Shown piece after piece: positions 31,500-38,770 of a DNA stretch of 46,270 nt. The notes beneath the pieces were generated by a model that was not told the origin of the DNA, made no database searches, and worked only from the letters and a program-made list of their open reading frames with translations. The stretch covers positions 1 through 46,270 of the forward strand of contig NZ_JAVHUW010000079.1 of assembly GCF_030954495.1 (NCBI RefSeq). Direction: 5' to 3'. The stretch's first letter is position 1; each line of letters begins with the position of its first letter. A program made the position numbers and the translations under genes. Source of the DNA: Candidatus Desulfosporosinus nitrosoreducens (GTDB taxonomy: Bacteria > Bacillota > Desulfitobacteriia > Desulfitobacteriales > Desulfitobacteriaceae).

Positions 31500-31768
31500 A
31501 AGCTACGACGGAGAAAAGTAGGCTATGTATTACCTTTCAGGGAGGAAGAGTCTCGACTGTAAGCTCTTCTATGTGTGGTAATAGCTGAAGTTCCCTCCTG
31601 AGCTGCCGGCTGAACGGAATCAAGTAGGCTAGGACGGTTCTTCACCGTTAACAAGAAGGGGGTATCGGATATCATTCCCGTACCTTGTGGAGTGGCCAAT
31701 GGCCAGTATTGGGTGGTAATGCGAGATAAAGTTTCTCGTCCCGTCAGGGATGAGAAACTTTTTGCTTA
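31500..31768 (+). ncRNA. T-box leader 1: complete stem I plus antiterminator/terminator
   Basis: The leader has the features of a tRNA-sensing T-box: GGAGAAAAGTA at the 5' side of stem I, an AGGGAG distal bulge, an apical hairpin GAAGAG...CTCTTC, and a candidate specifier segment TGAAGTTCC at the 3' side (TTC, Phe, is the best reading). The T-box sequence ATTGGGTGGTAATGCG lies at 31709-31724. The terminator follows: AAGTTTCTC (31730-31738) with GAGAAACTT (31752-31760), then TTTTT. The bulge TGGT would pair with a tRNA ending ACCA, consistent with tRNA-Phe or tRNA-Tyr. Uncharged tRNA should favour read-through to the DAHP synthase gene. Confidence 0.85.
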
Positions 31769-31799
31769 GCAGCCTAATGACTCAACAAAGGCAAGTTTG

Positions 31800-31906
31800 A
31801 ATCCCGTACCTTATGGAGAGGGCCATGTTTGGCCAAATTGGGTGGTAACGCGGAAGTCCACGGCTTTCGTCCCTGAAGGGATGAACCGTGGACTTTATTT
31901 TATTAT
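31800..31906 (+). ncRNA. T-box module 2: second antiterminator/terminator without stem I
   Basis: After the first terminator a second T-box sequence, ATTGGGTGGTAACGCG (31837-31852), is preceded by CCCGTACCTTATGGAG, matching CCCGTACCTTGTGGAG of module 1. Its terminator pairs AAGTCCACGG (31854-31863) with CCGTGGACTT (31886-31895), followed by TATTTTATT. The 36-nt stretch before it is too short for a stem I, so this is a partial duplication of the expression platform. Confidence 0.8.
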
Positions 31907-31923
31907 TTAGGAGGAATGAACTA

Positions 31924-33060
31924 ATGAAAGATTTAAAATTAGCCGGATCTAAGTCAAAGCGAAGTCTGATTGAGGTTGGTGGAGTAGCTTTAGGCGGTCA
32001 GGAAATCATCCTTATCGGGGGCCCTTGTGCTGTTGAATCGAGTATACAAATGCAAAAAGCCGCGGCAGCGGTTAAACATGCGGGAGGAAAAATACTGCGG
32101 GGGGGAGTCTTCAAACCGCGTACGTCCCCCTATAGTTTTCAAGGATTGGGGCGTGAGGGAATAGACTATTTGGTGCGGGCAGCCAAAGAAAACGGACTCC
32201 TCTGCGTTACGGAAGTGATTGATGCTCAAAGCTTGGCTATGGTTGCAGATGAAGTCGATCTGCTGCAAATAGGTGCTCGCAATATGCAAAATTTCGAGTT
32301 GCTGAAATTGGCCGGTAAAATTAACAAGCCTGTCATTCTCAAACGTGGATTGTCAGCAACAGTGGAAGAGTGGTTGTTGGCCGCCGAGTATATTTTAGCA
32401 GCAGGCAATTCTCAGGTTATTTTGTGTGAGCGGGGAATCCGCACCTTTGAACCAAGCACAAGAAACACCTTGGACTTAAGTGCTGTGGGTGTGGCAAAAG
32501 AGCTCTCCCATCTTCCGGTAATTGTTGATCCCAGTCATGCTGCGGGGCGAAGAGACCTGATCCCATCCCTGTCCAAAGGAGCTTTGGCAGCAGGTGCCGA
32601 CGGTCTGCTCATTGAGATGCATCCCAATCCGGACGAGGCCGTAAGTGATGGACCACAATCTCTTACGCCGGAACAGTTTATAGCCTTGGCTCAGGAGTTA
32701 AGGGACGTTGCTCAATCCGTGGGAAGAATCTTTGTGAGCGGAGAACGGGCGGAGACACTGGAATCCTTACGCTTGGAAATTGACCGAATTGACCGGAACC
32801 TTATTGAGTCTTTAGCAGATCGCATGCAAATCGCCAGAAGGATTGGAGCTCAAAAACGGCTGGATCGTGTCAAAGATGCCGGTCGGGAAAAAGATATCCT
32901 GCAGCGTTTAATTCCCTTGGCGGAGGATTTGCAGCTTTCCTCTGAATTTGTAAAAAAGTTGTATGCCTTAGTTTTTGAGTTCTCGGTACAATCCCAAATT
33001 AAAAGTAAGCTGACAAATGAAAAAGATTTGGAATCTCTTTGCCCTCTTGGAAGCAAATAA
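31924..33060 (+). CDS. aroF: 3-deoxy-7-phosphoheptulonate synthase fused to C-terminal chorismate mutase
   Basis: First enzyme of the shikimate pathway, condensing PEP and erythrose 4-phosphate. Residues 1-270 are the KdsA-like (type I-beta) DAHP synthase: GGPCAVES, RGGVFKPRTSPYSFQGLG, VILKRG and the metal-binding DPSHAAGRRD. Residues about 285-365 are an AroQ-type chorismate mutase (LRLEIDRIDRNLIESLADRMQIARRIGAQK, in part). In Bacillus AroA the mutase is N-terminal; here it is C-terminal. The mutase likely also acts as the feedback site for chorismate or prephenate. Start ATG 31924, with AGGAGGA upstream; a longer frame would start inside the terminator. The two T-box modules make expression respond to uncharged aromatic tRNA. 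378 aa. Confidence 0.92.
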   Translation: MKDLKLAGSKSKRSLIEVGGVALGGQEIILIGGPCAVESSIQMQKAAAAVKHAGGKILRGGVFKPRTSPYSFQGLGREGIDYLVRAAKENGLLCVTEVIDAQSLAMVADEVDLLQIGARNMQNFELLKLAGKINKPVILKRGLSATVEEWLLAAEYILAAGNSQVILCERGIRTFEPSTRNTLDLSAVGVAKELSHLPVIVDPSHAAGRRDLIPSLSKGALAAGADGLLIEMHPNPDEAVSDGPQSLTPEQFIALAQELRDVAQSVGRIFVSGERAETLESLRLEIDRIDRNLIESLADRMQIARRIGAQKRLDRVKDAGREKDILQRLIPLAEDLQLSSEFVKKLYALVFEFSVQSQIKSKLTNEKDLESLCPLGSK

Positions 33061-33204
33061 TAGCAGTGAACTCTGCCTGAATGGCTGAAACAGGCTCAAG
33101 CAGGGGTGGGAACAATTTAACAATAAGGCTTTAAAAGCGGGATTTTCAGAGAATGACGTGATATAATTTGTTTGAGCAATTAGACAGTTAAGAATCTGAC
33201 AGAA

Positions 33205-33246
33205 AGAATCTTCTCGCCCTATTAAGGGCTGAGAAGATTCTTTTTC
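33205..33246 (+). terminator. Rho-independent terminator after aroF
   Basis: AGAATCTTCTC and GAGAAGATTCT form a long stem around GCCC/GGGC with loop TATTAA, followed by TTTTT. Confidence 0.92.
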
Positions 33247-33330
33247 GAAGGCGACGCCGGCTGCTAGTTTACTTGAATAATGGGCATCCTTAAACATTAA
33301 GCAATCAAAGTAAGAAAGGGGAATTTAACC

Positions 33331-33861
33331 ATGCTGGATTTGCTTTACAAGCGGCGGAGTATCAGGAAGTATAAGCCGACAAAGATAGACCGGGATACCG
33401 TTCAAGTCCTTTTAAAGGCGGCTTTGCTCAGCCCTTCATCATGTGGGTTAAGACCTTGGCAGTTTGTCGTTGTAGATGATTCGGAGACTTTGTCTCGTTT
33501 AGCGGCAGCTAAAAAAGGAGCGGGGCATTTAAAAGGCGCGGCTCTTGCAATAGTGGTATTGGCCGATCCCAATCTGAGTGATGTTTGGGTGGAAGACGCA
33601 TCTATCGCGGCGACAATTCTTCATCTAACGGCAGAATCTTTAGGCTTAGGGTCCTGCTGGATTCAAATTAGGAAACGACAGTATTCCGATACAGAGACAG
33701 CCGAAGACTATGTGCGCAAAATTTTGGCGGTTCCCGAGACATTGACCGTTGCTTCGATCATGTCCTTCGGGTATCCTGCGGAGTCGAAGTCGCCCTATTC
33801 GGAAGAGGATATAAAGAGTTTTAGCAAGGTTTATGGGAATAGGTATGGTTCCGCTTATTAA
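33331..33861 (+). CDS. Nitroreductase-family protein
   Basis: A 176-aa FMN-dependent oxidoreductase-like protein. The N-terminus LLYKRRSIRKYKPTKID is the FMN phosphate-binding region of the family, SPSSCGLRPWQFVVVDD follows, and SIAATILHLTAESLGLGSCWIQ is the conserved dimer-interface helix. The C-terminal SFGYPAE is typical. It likely reduces a nitro compound, quinone or flavin with NAD(P)H, as a homodimer; the true substrate is unknown. AAAGGGG precedes ATG 33331. It stands alone, after the aroF terminator and before the promoter of a ferritin-like gene. Confidence 0.88.
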   Translation: MLDLLYKRRSIRKYKPTKIDRDTVQVLLKAALLSPSSCGLRPWQFVVVDDSETLSRLAAAKKGAGHLKGAALAIVVLADPNLSDVWVEDASIAATILHLTAESLGLGSCWIQIRKRQYSDTETAEDYVRKILAVPETLTVASIMSFGYPAESKSPYSEEDIKSFSKVYGNRYGSAY

Positions 33862-33922
33862 AGGATATGGTCACATCTTTCCCGGAGAAGTCCCAATGTG
33901 CATCTTCTTTCTCTAAGCTGTA

Positions 33923-33951
33923 TTTACATTATTTTTAAGTTTCAGTATACT
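33923..33951 (+). promoter_or_regulatory. Sigma-A promoter of the first ferritin-like gene
   Basis: TTTACA (33923-33928) and TATACT (33946-33951) are separated by exactly 17 bp, 30 bases before the start codon. Confidence 0.75.
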
Positions 33952-33980
33952 TTAAATTAACATAAATGAGGAGGTTTAAA

Positions 33981-34445
33981 ATGACGACGAATAGTTATAG
34001 CTTTAAAGATGTTATAGCGTTTGCCATTAAAAATGAAGTGGATTCCTATGAGTTTTATCACAATATGGCTAAAAAAATCACCTCAGATTCCAACCTGGCA
34101 GATACTTTTGAAGAATTGGCTATAGAGGAACAAAAGCATAGAGATTACTTACAGGACTACTTAGAAGGTGAAATTCCGGAAATTCAATTAGCTGACTTTG
34201 AGGATTATCATGTATCCGAAAGTGTCGCAGAGCCAAAGCTTACCGAAGATATAAAATTCGTTGATGCTATTGTTTTGGCAATGAAAAAAGAAGAACAAGC
34301 TATGAATATGTATAAAAAATTGGCTCTTTTAAGTACTGATGACCGGCAAAAGGAACTCTTTTCAGACCTTTCCAGGATAGAGGAAATGCATAAAGTTAAA
34401 TTGGAAAAGATTTATGTGAACGCTGCCTATGTTGAGGTTTGGTAA
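33981..34445 (+). CDS. Ferritin-like diiron protein (rubrerythrin/erythrin type)
   Basis: A 154-aa four-helix-bundle protein. Ligand-type motifs occur in two halves: EVDSYEFY and EEQKHRDY, then KKEEQAMNMY and IEEMHKVK, giving the Ex6Y...ExxH pattern of a diiron site. It lacks the rubredoxin domain of full rubrerythrin. Such proteins reduce peroxide or buffer iron in anaerobes. ATG 33981 follows a perfect GAGGAGG site. It has its own promoter. A paralogue lies at 36320-36805; the two differ enough to have separate roles. Confidence 0.85.
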   Translation: MTTNSYSFKDVIAFAIKNEVDSYEFYHNMAKKITSDSNLADTFEELAIEEQKHRDYLQDYLEGEIPEIQLADFEDYHVSESVAEPKLTEDIKFVDAIVLAMKKEEQAMNMYKKLALLSTDDRQKELFSDLSRIEEMHKVKLEKIYVNAAYVEVW

Positions 34446-34559
34446 CAACAGGAGAACCCGGCTGTCGGTTATAACAACTTGACGTTCACGGCTTATTGGG
34501 GGACTGTTTGCCCCCGGTCTGAGCGAGCCTCAATTTTTTAAACATATCTTTTTAGTTAA

Positions 34560-34578
34560 GTGAGACTACAGTGAGACT
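34560..34578 (+). promoter_or_regulatory. Direct repeat GTGAGACT-N3-GTGAGACT
   Basis: Two identical octamers with an 11-bp period lie about 70 bases upstream of the small basic protein gene. This is the geometry of OmpR-family response-regulator sites. A GGGGG...CCCCC hairpin lies just upstream at 34498-34515. Confidence 0.4.
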
Positions 34579-34643
34579 TTTTAGCCAGAGTCTGCCGATT
34601 TTTTAAAGATTTCTCCAGGACCTTGATGGGTGGGTGGAGCCGT

Positions 34644-34949
34644 ATGAATGAAAGAATAGAGGAAATTAAGCCAATTAGTCCTATTCGTCCGGTACGAAAT
34701 TTTGTACTTCGTGATCCCCGCAGAGGCCGACGAGAATTGATGTATCAGCTCAACCGCTATTATAAAGCTAAAAAGAGGAAGGTTTCGGCGAAAAAGGTTG
34801 CTCTAAAGCAATCCATAGAGAGTACCAGGGAGAATTCTGACTATCGTCAGGAAATCAGCTCTAAAGATCTTGGAGAAGAAATTACAGATCTCAAGAAAAG
34901 GGCAGCTTTTGATCGGGCAATGACAATTGGAGATAAAGTATTGGAATAG
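34644..34949 (+). CDS. Basic, charged hypothetical protein, 101 aa
   Basis: Soluble protein rich in Arg, Lys and Glu (VLRDPRRGRRELMYQLNRYYKAKKRKVSAKKV), with heptad-like helical stretches. I do not recognise a family. Two starts are possible: ATG 34626 with AGGA five bases upstream, or ATG 34644 after GGTGGAG; I use the second, at low certainty. It lies 42 bases upstream of pta and is likely co-transcribed. The basic central part could bind nucleic acid, but nothing proves it. Confidence 0.65.
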   Translation: MNERIEEIKPISPIRPVRNFVLRDPRRGRRELMYQLNRYYKAKKRKVSAKKVALKQSIESTRENSDYRQEISSKDLGEEITDLKKRAAFDRAMTIGDKVLE

Positions 34950-34991
34950 TTTTTCATAGATCAATCAATTGGAAATGCGAGGGTATGAACT

Positions 34992-35963
34992 ATGTTTGAA
35001 ACTATGATGGCAATGTTGAAAGCGAAGCAACGAAAACTCGTTTTTACTGAGGGATCTGACCCGAGGATTCTTGAAGCCGCAAGCCGCTTGCATAAAGACG
35101 GTATCCTTGTGCCGGTGCTTCTGGGCAATCGTTCTGAAGTGGAAAATGCGGCCCGGGTGTTTGGCTGGCCTATAGGAGGGATTGAGATTATTGATCCCCT
35201 CACCTATGCTGACTTCGATAAAATGGTCGACGAATTGCTTGAACTGAGAAAAGGGAAACTAGATGAGGTTGCTTGCCGGGCCCTTTTGTTAAAGCCCAAT
35301 TATTTTGGTACTATGCTCGTAAAGATGGGTTATGTCGACGCCCTTCTAGGCGGCGCTACTTATTCCACGGCCGATACGGTTCGTCCCGCTTTGCAGATTA
35401 TTAAGACAAAGCCTGGCAATAAACTTGTTTCAAGCTGCTTCGTTCTGCACCGATCGACACCGGATGGTGAGGCAACTTACCTGATGGCCGATTGCGCCAT
35501 TAATATTAAACCCACGGAAGATGAACTGGTTGAAATTGCTGTGGAAACGGCGAGAACAGCGAGGTGTTTTTCCGTAGACCCGAAAGTGGCCATGCTTTCC
35601 TACAGTACATTAGGCTCCGGAAAAGGTGAAACCGTCGATACGATGCGTAACGCTGCGGAAAAATTAAAAGCCATGAGCCTTGATTTTCCGGTTGACGGCG
35701 AGCTGCAATTTGATGCTGCTTTTTCTTCTGCCGTTGCTAAAACAAAAGCCTTGGGTTCGCCAGTTGCGGGACAGGCCAATACTTTTATATTCCCGGATAT
35801 TAATGCCGGAAATATTGGTTACAAAATAGCCCAGCGTTTAGGTGGGTTTGATGCTTTCGGTCCTATTCTCCAGGGCCTGAACGCTCCTATCAATGACCTT
35901 TCCAGAGGTTGCAATGCCGAAGAAGTTTATAAAATGGGCATAATTACAGCCGCTCTTAAGTAA
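34992..35963 (+). CDS. pta: Phosphate acetyltransferase
   Basis: A 323-aa short-form Pta that exchanges CoA and phosphate between acetyl-CoA and acetyl phosphate. Family landmarks: LVFTEGSDPRILEAA near the N-terminus, GGATYSTADTVRPALQIIKTKPG at about 120-142 (the [GATY]..[TVRP] phosphate/CoA site), AMLSYSTLGSGKG at about 202-214 and the conserved QANTFIFPDINAGNIGYKIAQR near 260. The usual partner acetate kinase is not adjacent. It would allow ATP formation from acetyl-CoA released by fatty-acid type pathways such as that at 5.6-24 kb, if the genes are coexpressed. Confidence 0.94.
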   Translation: MFETMMAMLKAKQRKLVFTEGSDPRILEAASRLHKDGILVPVLLGNRSEVENAARVFGWPIGGIEIIDPLTYADFDKMVDELLELRKGKLDEVACRALLLKPNYFGTMLVKMGYVDALLGGATYSTADTVRPALQIIKTKPGNKLVSSCFVLHRSTPDGEATYLMADCAINIKPTEDELVEIAVETARTARCFSVDPKVAMLSYSTLGSGKGETVDTMRNAAEKLKAMSLDFPVDGELQFDAAFSSAVAKTKALGSPVAGQANTFIFPDINAGNIGYKIAQRLGGFDAFGPILQGLNAPINDLSRGCNAEEVYKMGIITAALK

Positions 35964-36056
35964 AAGGCAAGTTTAAGAGACAAATATAAACTATCCTTTG
36001 ATTGAAGAGGCGTCTTCATTGTCCAAAAAATGTCGAAGAAATATAGGCATCTGATC

Positions 36057-36085
36057 TTGACTTGTAATTATAATAATTATAATAT
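36057..36085 (+). promoter_or_regulatory. Sigma-A promoter upstream of repeat copy 3
   Basis: TTGACT (36057-36062) and TAATAT (36080-36085) are 17 bp apart. It would give a leader of about 230 nt that includes the whole two-hairpin element, before the second ferritin-like gene. Confidence 0.65.
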
Positions 36086-36164
36086 ATATAAAACTAAACA
36101 ATTAGTTTGAAAGTTTTTTGAGCAGCAACATCGTTTCCCCGGTCCCCCTATAGTGATCAATAAA

Positions 36165-36295
36165 GAAGACTTGATTCAGGCGGAGTTTTAATTCCATCTG
36201 AATCTTAGTCGCACTTATCCAGGGACTTAGCCGCTCTTAACTCACCGCTTGCCGAAGCGGGAGTCTTAGAGCGGATTAGTCAGCGGATAAAAAAT
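36165..36295 (+). repeat. Dispersed two-hairpin element, copy 3 (complete)
   Basis: Hairpin 1 (36168-36210) pairs GACTTGATTCAG with CTGAATCTTAGTC, with an inner GGA/TTCC. Hairpin 2 (36224-36281) pairs GACTTAGCCGCTCTTA with TAAGAGCGGATTAGTC, plus inner CCGCTT/AAGCGG and loop GCCG. The tail GCGGATAAAAAAT follows. It ends 25 bases before the ATG of the second ferritin-like gene, so it is part of the 5' leader. The remaining gap 35964-36164 holds the promoter and otherwise nothing recognisable. Confidence 0.9.
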
Positions 36296-36319
36296 TATAA
36301 GAGCGGAGGATGGATAGAC

Positions 36320-36805
36320 ATGTCGTGGAGTATTGTCAACTTTACAGGTGAAGAGATTATTAAATTGGCTCTTGAAATGGAACGGACAGGAAAGGTTTTT
36401 TATGAGAAAGCCGCATCGTATGCGGGGGATGTGCAACTAAAGGAGATTCTGAGTTATCTTTCTAAAGAAGAAGAAAAACATATTCGGGACTTTCAGAAAT
36501 TAGGGGAAAAGCTGGCCAACGAATTTGTGCCCAATGAGACTTATGCCGGAGAGTACGGGGACTATTTGAAGTCAATCATCAATAATCATATTTTTAATGT
36601 GAATACGGTTGAAGATCTAGTGAAGGGAATTAAAACAGACCGGGATATTCTTCAGTTTGCTTTAAGCTTTGAAAAAGATTCAATAATGATTTTCCAGGAA
36701 TTTGAGAATTTTGTAAACAAGGCAGGCAAGGATGTAATAAACGAATTAATCGATGAAGAGAAAGGACATATCAAAAAAATCAATTCTCTGTTCCAAATTA
36801 TATAG
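36320..36805 (+). CDS. Ferritin-like protein, second paralogue
   Basis: A 161-aa four-helix-bundle protein. Motifs ALEMERTGKVFYEKA and KEEEKHIRDFQ in the first half, and ALSFEKDSIMIFQEF and DEEKGHIKKIN in the second, supply the E and ExxH ligands of a rubrerythrin-like diiron centre. No rubredoxin domain. ATG 36320 follows GCGGAGGA. The gene has a promoter and the two-hairpin element in its leader, which may tune expression. A peroxide or iron-handling role is inferred from the family. Confidence 0.85.
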   Translation: MSWSIVNFTGEEIIKLALEMERTGKVFYEKAASYAGDVQLKEILSYLSKEEEKHIRDFQKLGEKLANEFVPNETYAGEYGDYLKSIINNHIFNVNTVEDLVKGIKTDRDILQFALSFEKDSIMIFQEFENFVNKAGKDVINELIDEEKGHIKKINSLFQII

Positions 36806-36844
36806 CGATAAACAGGTAGCAGGGACAGCTAAAGTCTGAACAAG

Positions 36845-36892
36845 AAAAAGCGCTTCGCAAAGGCCTTCTCAGCCTAATTGAAGTGCTTTTTT
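36845..36892 (+). terminator. Rho-independent terminator of the second ferritin-like gene
   Basis: AAAAAGCGCTTC pairs with GAAGTGCTTTTTT, enclosing a smaller AGGC/GCCT stem, with a T-run at 36887-36892. Confidence 0.85.
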
Positions 36893-36920
36893 GTACCTGT
36901 TTTTTAGGGACACTACCCTT

Positions 36921-37058
36921 TTATTTTTCTCCGCCGCACGGTTTAGAGGGTGAATGGGTCGTTTTCATTTTACAATCCTCACAAATAAGCAATCCGTGAT
37001 CTTCATACAAGTCCTCTTCCGGAACCTCCTGGTTGCATTTTGCACATAAAGCCATCAT
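36921..37058 (-). CDS. Very small zinc-ribbon-like protein, 45 aa
   Basis: Starts at ATG 37058 (a second ATG follows at once) six bases after AAAGGAGGGG. The product begins MMALCAKCNQEVPEEDL and continues with LLICEDCK, giving two CxxC pairs separated by about 20 residues, followed by a polar tail with one more cysteine (KPCGGEK). This is a compact zinc knuckle such as seen in small adaptor proteins. The strong ribosome site and clean CxxC pairs make it a credible gene. Function unknown. Confidence 0.72.
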   Translation of the reverse strand: MMALCAKCNQEVPEEDLYEDHGLLICEDCKMKTTHSPSKPCGGEK

Positions 37059-37260
37059 AAGCCCCTCCTTTAGACTAAAGATTCAGATATTTATAATTGC
37101 TATTAATATATTATTAATACAAGAGAATGTCAATGCTTAATAAATTAAATAATTTTCACAGCATAGAATAATTTGATGAAAAGAGAATAGACCAAAAGCC
37201 AATCTTAAGATAAAAGGACAGGCAAGAACGAAGAGTATGAGTAGTAAAAAACTGCCGATA

Positions 37261-38013
37261 TTATAAAATCTCTAAGCCAACGGGGCAATGATCCGAACCG
37301 AAGACGGCAGGATAGATATTCGCAGTTTGCAGCTTGTCGGCTAAGCTTTTGGAGGTGCAAAAATAGTCAATTCTCCAGCCGGCATTTCTGATTCGGGCAT
37401 TAAAACGATAGGACCACCAGGAATAAGCGTCCCTCTGTTCCGGATAAAAATAACGGTAAGTATCGATGAAGCCGGCTTCCAGTAATTGATGAAATTTTAA
37501 ACGTTCTTCGTCGGTAAAACCGGCGTTTCTTTTATTGATCCGAGGGTTCTTGAGGTCAATTTCCTGGTGGGCCACATTTAAATCACCACAGAAAATCACC
37601 GGTTTATGAACATCGAGATTCCGAACATAACTGCGGAAATCATCTTCCCAGGTTAAGCGGTAGTCTAACCTGGCCAGTTCGGGCTGGGAATTAGGGGCAT
37701 AAACATTGACCAGGTAGAATTCTTCAAATTCCAAAGTAATAACCCGGCCTTCCTTGTCATGATGCGGAATTCCCAGGCCAAGAGTACAGTTGATCGGTTT
37801 CTTTTTGGTAAAGACTGCTGTGCCGGAATACCCTTTCTTTTCTGCGTAATTGAAATATTGGCTATAGCCGTCCAAGGCAAGCTCCAGTTGGCCCTGAGAA
37901 AGTTTGGCTTCCTGGATGCAAAAGATGTCGGCTTGCACTTCGTTGAAGAAATCCAAAAAACCTTTTGCCAGACAGGACCGAAGCCCGTTAACATTCCATG
38001 AGATTAATTTCAT
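37261..38013 (-). CDS. xth: Exodeoxyribonuclease III (AP endonuclease)
   Basis: A 250-aa repair nuclease of the exonuclease III/APE1 family, cutting at abasic sites. MKLISWNVNGLRS begins the beta strand with the metal-binding Asn, FCIQEAKLS gives the catalytic Glu, NVYAPNS, FCGDLNVAHQEIDLKNP carries the Asp/Asn pair, WWSYRFNARIRNAGWRIDYF and the final SDHCPVGLEI hold the catalytic Asp-His. All active-site residues are present. ATG 38013 fits the GAGGTCGGAG ribosome site better than the ATG 15 bases upstream. It stands alone. Confidence 0.94.
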   Translation of the reverse strand: MKLISWNVNGLRSCLAKGFLDFFNEVQADIFCIQEAKLSQGQLELALDGYSQYFNYAEKKGYSGTAVFTKKKPINCTLGLGIPHHDKEGRVITLEFEEFYLVNVYAPNSQPELARLDYRLTWEDDFRSYVRNLDVHKPVIFCGDLNVAHQEIDLKNPRINKRNAGFTDEERLKFHQLLEAGFIDTYRYFYPEQRDAYSWWSYRFNARIRNAGWRIDYFCTSKSLADKLQTANIYPAVFGSDHCPVGLEIL

Positions 38014-38209
38014 TTTCTCCGACCTCATTTTTTCTTTTTAAAAATTATACCATATTGCACTGTCAATAGATCCTCATTTTGACGTATTAGCCTTAGGGAA
38101 GACTTAATGGCTTCTTAGTGCTAGTTTGGAAAATATAAACTTCTTTTGCCTGTTCTCTTAATAAGTTTTCTTTATTTCTGCTTTGGAAAAGAGGACATTC
38201 TCTCACTGT

Positions 38210-38247
38210 CCGGAATTGTCATTAGCTGATATTCCGGTCTTTTTTTA
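38210..38247 (+). terminator. Orphan terminator in the leader region of the lipoprotein gene
   Basis: CCGGAAT (38210-38216) pairs with ATTCCGG (38231-38237), followed by TCTTTTTTT. No plus-strand gene precedes it, so it would end a short transcript or attenuate one started upstream of 38210. It is 140 bases upstream of the lipoprotein gene. Confidence 0.65.
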
Positions 38248-38310
38248 TTGTTGGCCCCTGTGACGCCTGGCAGGCCACCTGAAGGATAAAAAGTTTTCTT
38301 TGTAAACCTA

Positions 38311-38329
38311 ATTCTCAGCGAATTCTCAG
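38311..38329 (+). promoter_or_regulatory. Direct repeat ATTCTCAG-N3-ATTCTCAG, likely response-regulator site
   Basis: Two identical octamers with an 11-bp period, the geometry of OmpR/PhoB-family sites, lie 11 bases before a TAAAAT that could be the -10 element (38340-38345). The position matches class II activation. An OmpR-type regulator gene is encoded nearby at 41022-41711 and is a candidate. Confidence 0.55.
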
Positions 38330-38386
38330 TTTTGCCACCTAAAATAAGCTTTGTAAAGATTCTCGTCTAAGAAAGGAGGCCCACAG

Positions 38387-38689
38387 ATGAAACAATTCTA
38401 TCGCAAGGCTGTTCCTGTTGCGTTAGCTATGCTCACTTTGTTGTTAGTACTTACGGGCTGCGGCACTCAGTCTTCCGCAAGTTCCGCCCCAGGGACTGCA
38501 ACTTCAGCGTCCACGGCGGATGCTCAGAGAACATCAGATCCTAATCTCATGACAAGCCAACAGCAGGTAAAAGCAATTGATGTGAAAACAGATAAAGGAC
38601 AAAAGCAATTAAATGCCCAAATCAATAAAAACCTTAATAATCTGGATAAATCGCTTAATGACCTGGACAAAAGTTTGGGGAGTTTGTAG
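38387..38689 (+). CDS. Small lipoprotein with C-terminal heptad repeats
   Basis: A 100-aa secreted lipoprotein. The signal peptide (residues 4-24, KAVPVALAMLTLLLVLTGC in part) ends in the lipobox LTGC, so Cys25 should be lipidated and anchored to the outer face of the membrane. Then comes a Ser/Ala/Thr-rich linker and a repetitive C-terminus NLNNLDKSLNDLDKSLGSL, with hydrophobic residues at heptad positions, able to form a helix bundle or coiled coil. ATG 38387 follows AAAGGAGG. Upstream is an OmpR-type direct repeat. The next gene also encodes an exported helical protein, likely the same transcription unit. Function unknown; an envelope role is inferred. Confidence 0.78.
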   Translation: MKQFYRKAVPVALAMLTLLLVLTGCGTQSSASSAPGTATSASTADAQRTSDPNLMTSQQQVKAIDVKTDKGQKQLNAQINKNLNNLDKSLNDLDKSLGSL

Positions 38690-38770
38690 AGACAAGGATT
38701 TAATGTCTACAGCAAAATATCTAAAGAAATTAGAGTTATATGTTTAGAGTTATTGTAAAGGAGAATTAAA

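Noticed and set aside
33160..33246. Terminator after aroF considered as a third T-box
   Set aside because: The stem resembles T-box terminators, but no GGGTGG T-box sequence precedes it; it is an ordinary terminator.
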